This document shows, piece by piece, positions 63,549 through 64,000 of a stretch of 64,000 nt of DNA; within the stretch, counting starts at the first letter, position 1; the number at the start of each line of letters is the position of its first letter. The notes beneath the pieces were generated by a model. The model saw only the letters and a program-made list of their open reading frames with translations, had not been told where the DNA came from and did no database searches. The DNA is from JAAYUH01 sp964640995 (GTDB lineage: Bacteria > Caldisericota > Caldisericia > B22-G15): NCBI GenBank assembly GCA_964640995.1, contig CAZXJJ010000003.1, forward strand, positions 206,058 to 270,057. Reading direction: 5' to 3'. Made by a program: the position numbers and the translations under genes.

Positions 63549-64000
63549 AAGAAAAGAGATAAGAAGAGAAAAAAGTAAGATAAAGAAAAAGAGGCGCATT
63601 TTAAAATTTTTATTACTTTTTATTATTGTTTTTTTATTTATTATTTTTACTCCAATTTTTTTATACTATTTTCAAATTTCTAATTCTCTTCCTGATATAA
63701 AAGAGATCAAATATGATCCGCCTCAAAGTTCTGAAATTTATGATAGAAATGGTAATTTAATAAAAACTGTATTTTTCTCAGAAAATAGATTTTTTATTAC
63801 TCTAAATGAAGTACCTCAAAATTTTATAAATGCACTTATTGCAAGTGAAGATGAGAGATTTTATCAACATAAAGGAGTTGATTTACAGGCACTTCTTAGA
63901 GCACTGATTATAAATTTGAAAACAAAAGAGGTTCTTGAAGGTGCCTCAACCCTCACAATGCAACTTGCAAGAGAACTATTTTTAAGTAAAGAAGTAACTC
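63520..64000 (+). CDS. Class A penicillin-binding protein (GT51 transglycosylase), 3' end cut
   Basis: The first 160 codons of a bifunctional peptidoglycan synthase. A TTG at 63520 is the only fitting start, overlapping speE by 29 bases. A basic cytoplasmic tail (KKKRRI) precedes a membrane anchor (about residues 28-50). Then come SSEIYDRNGNLIKTVF and the GT51 motifs ASEDERFYQHKGVD, with the catalytic Glu, and EGASTLTMQLARELFL. The usual GGSTITQQ reads GASTLTMQ, a tolerated change. The transpeptidase part lies outside the window. Placement after speE looks like chance co-transcription. Confidence 0.88.
   Translation, partial: MFYPRKIVSKRKEIRREKSKIKKKRRILKFLLLFIIVFLFIIFTPIFLYYFQISNSLPDIKEIKYDPPQSSEIYDRNGNLIKTVFFSENRFFITLNEVPQNFINALIASEDERFYQHKGVDLQALLRALIINLKTKEVLEGASTLTMQLARELFLSKEVT

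Noticed and set aside
1..64000. CRISPR arrays, insertion sequences, prophage genes
   Set aside because: No repeat arrays, transposases, inverted repeats at element ends, or phage genes seen on reading the window.

Overview
This is a very AT-rich bacterial window with tightly packed operons. It carries the DXP isoprenoid genes dxr and ispG, bacterial-type ProRS, FtsY, SpeH/SpeE and bacterial tRNA genes. A TrmI plus TtuA-like tRNA-modification pair, low GC and extracellular subtilases suggest a thermophilic anaerobic bacterium. Copper-amine-oxidase-like 'stalk' domains, NfeD/FloA and a dockerin fit the deep-branching Caldisericota or Firmicutes-like lineages. That placement is an inference; no marker gene for phylogeny was available to me.

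Layout. 1-5803: a forward operon dxr (5' end cut)-rseP-ispG-proS-GT2-cupin, facing an OsmC-like gene. 6291-13015: a decaying accessory stretch with a broken FtsX/MacB-type ABC transporter, a broken tandem universal stress protein, a broken ArsB/NhaD-type transporter and a VOC protein with one in-frame stop. Among them sit an intact GT-C-like glycosyltransferase and an intact Rcl/DNPH1-like hydrolase. 13027-19171: an M20 amidohydrolase and a livKHMGF branched-chain amino acid ABC operon whose livK and livM are disrupted. 19312-25477: MscS, two radical SAM proteins, FtsY, and NfeD-FloA plus a small membrane protein. 25560-29950: remains of a large secreted PHP-type (CehA/McbA-like) surface protein. 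30101-40583: a 2227-residue surface protein behind an unusual leader, and a 1098-residue subtilase. 40705-46512: a four-domain persulfide-reductase-like enzyme and an OpuC-type osmoprotectant transporter. 46576-50814: HEPN/MNT pair, tRNA-Glu, TrmI-TtuA-like, UmuC-UmuD. 50890-57865: cobalamin riboswitch, BtuFCD, then an opine-dehydrogenase-like protein, a B12-domain/glutamate-mutase-E-like fusion and an ATP-grasp ligase. 57919-61776: cohesin/dockerin subtilase, SRAP protein, tRNA-Gln. 62115-64000: speH, speE and the start of a class A penicillin-binding protein.

The strongest candidate for an undescribed system is at 50890-57865. There B12-controlled import genes sit directly upstream of three coupled genes that look like a B12-dependent carbon-skeleton mutase acting with an amino-acid/opine-type oxidoreductase and an ATP-grasp amino-acid ligase. 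A second candidate is the leader of the giant surface protein (36805-37031), which reads both as paired RNA and as two tiny ORFs joined by a GTGA overlap.
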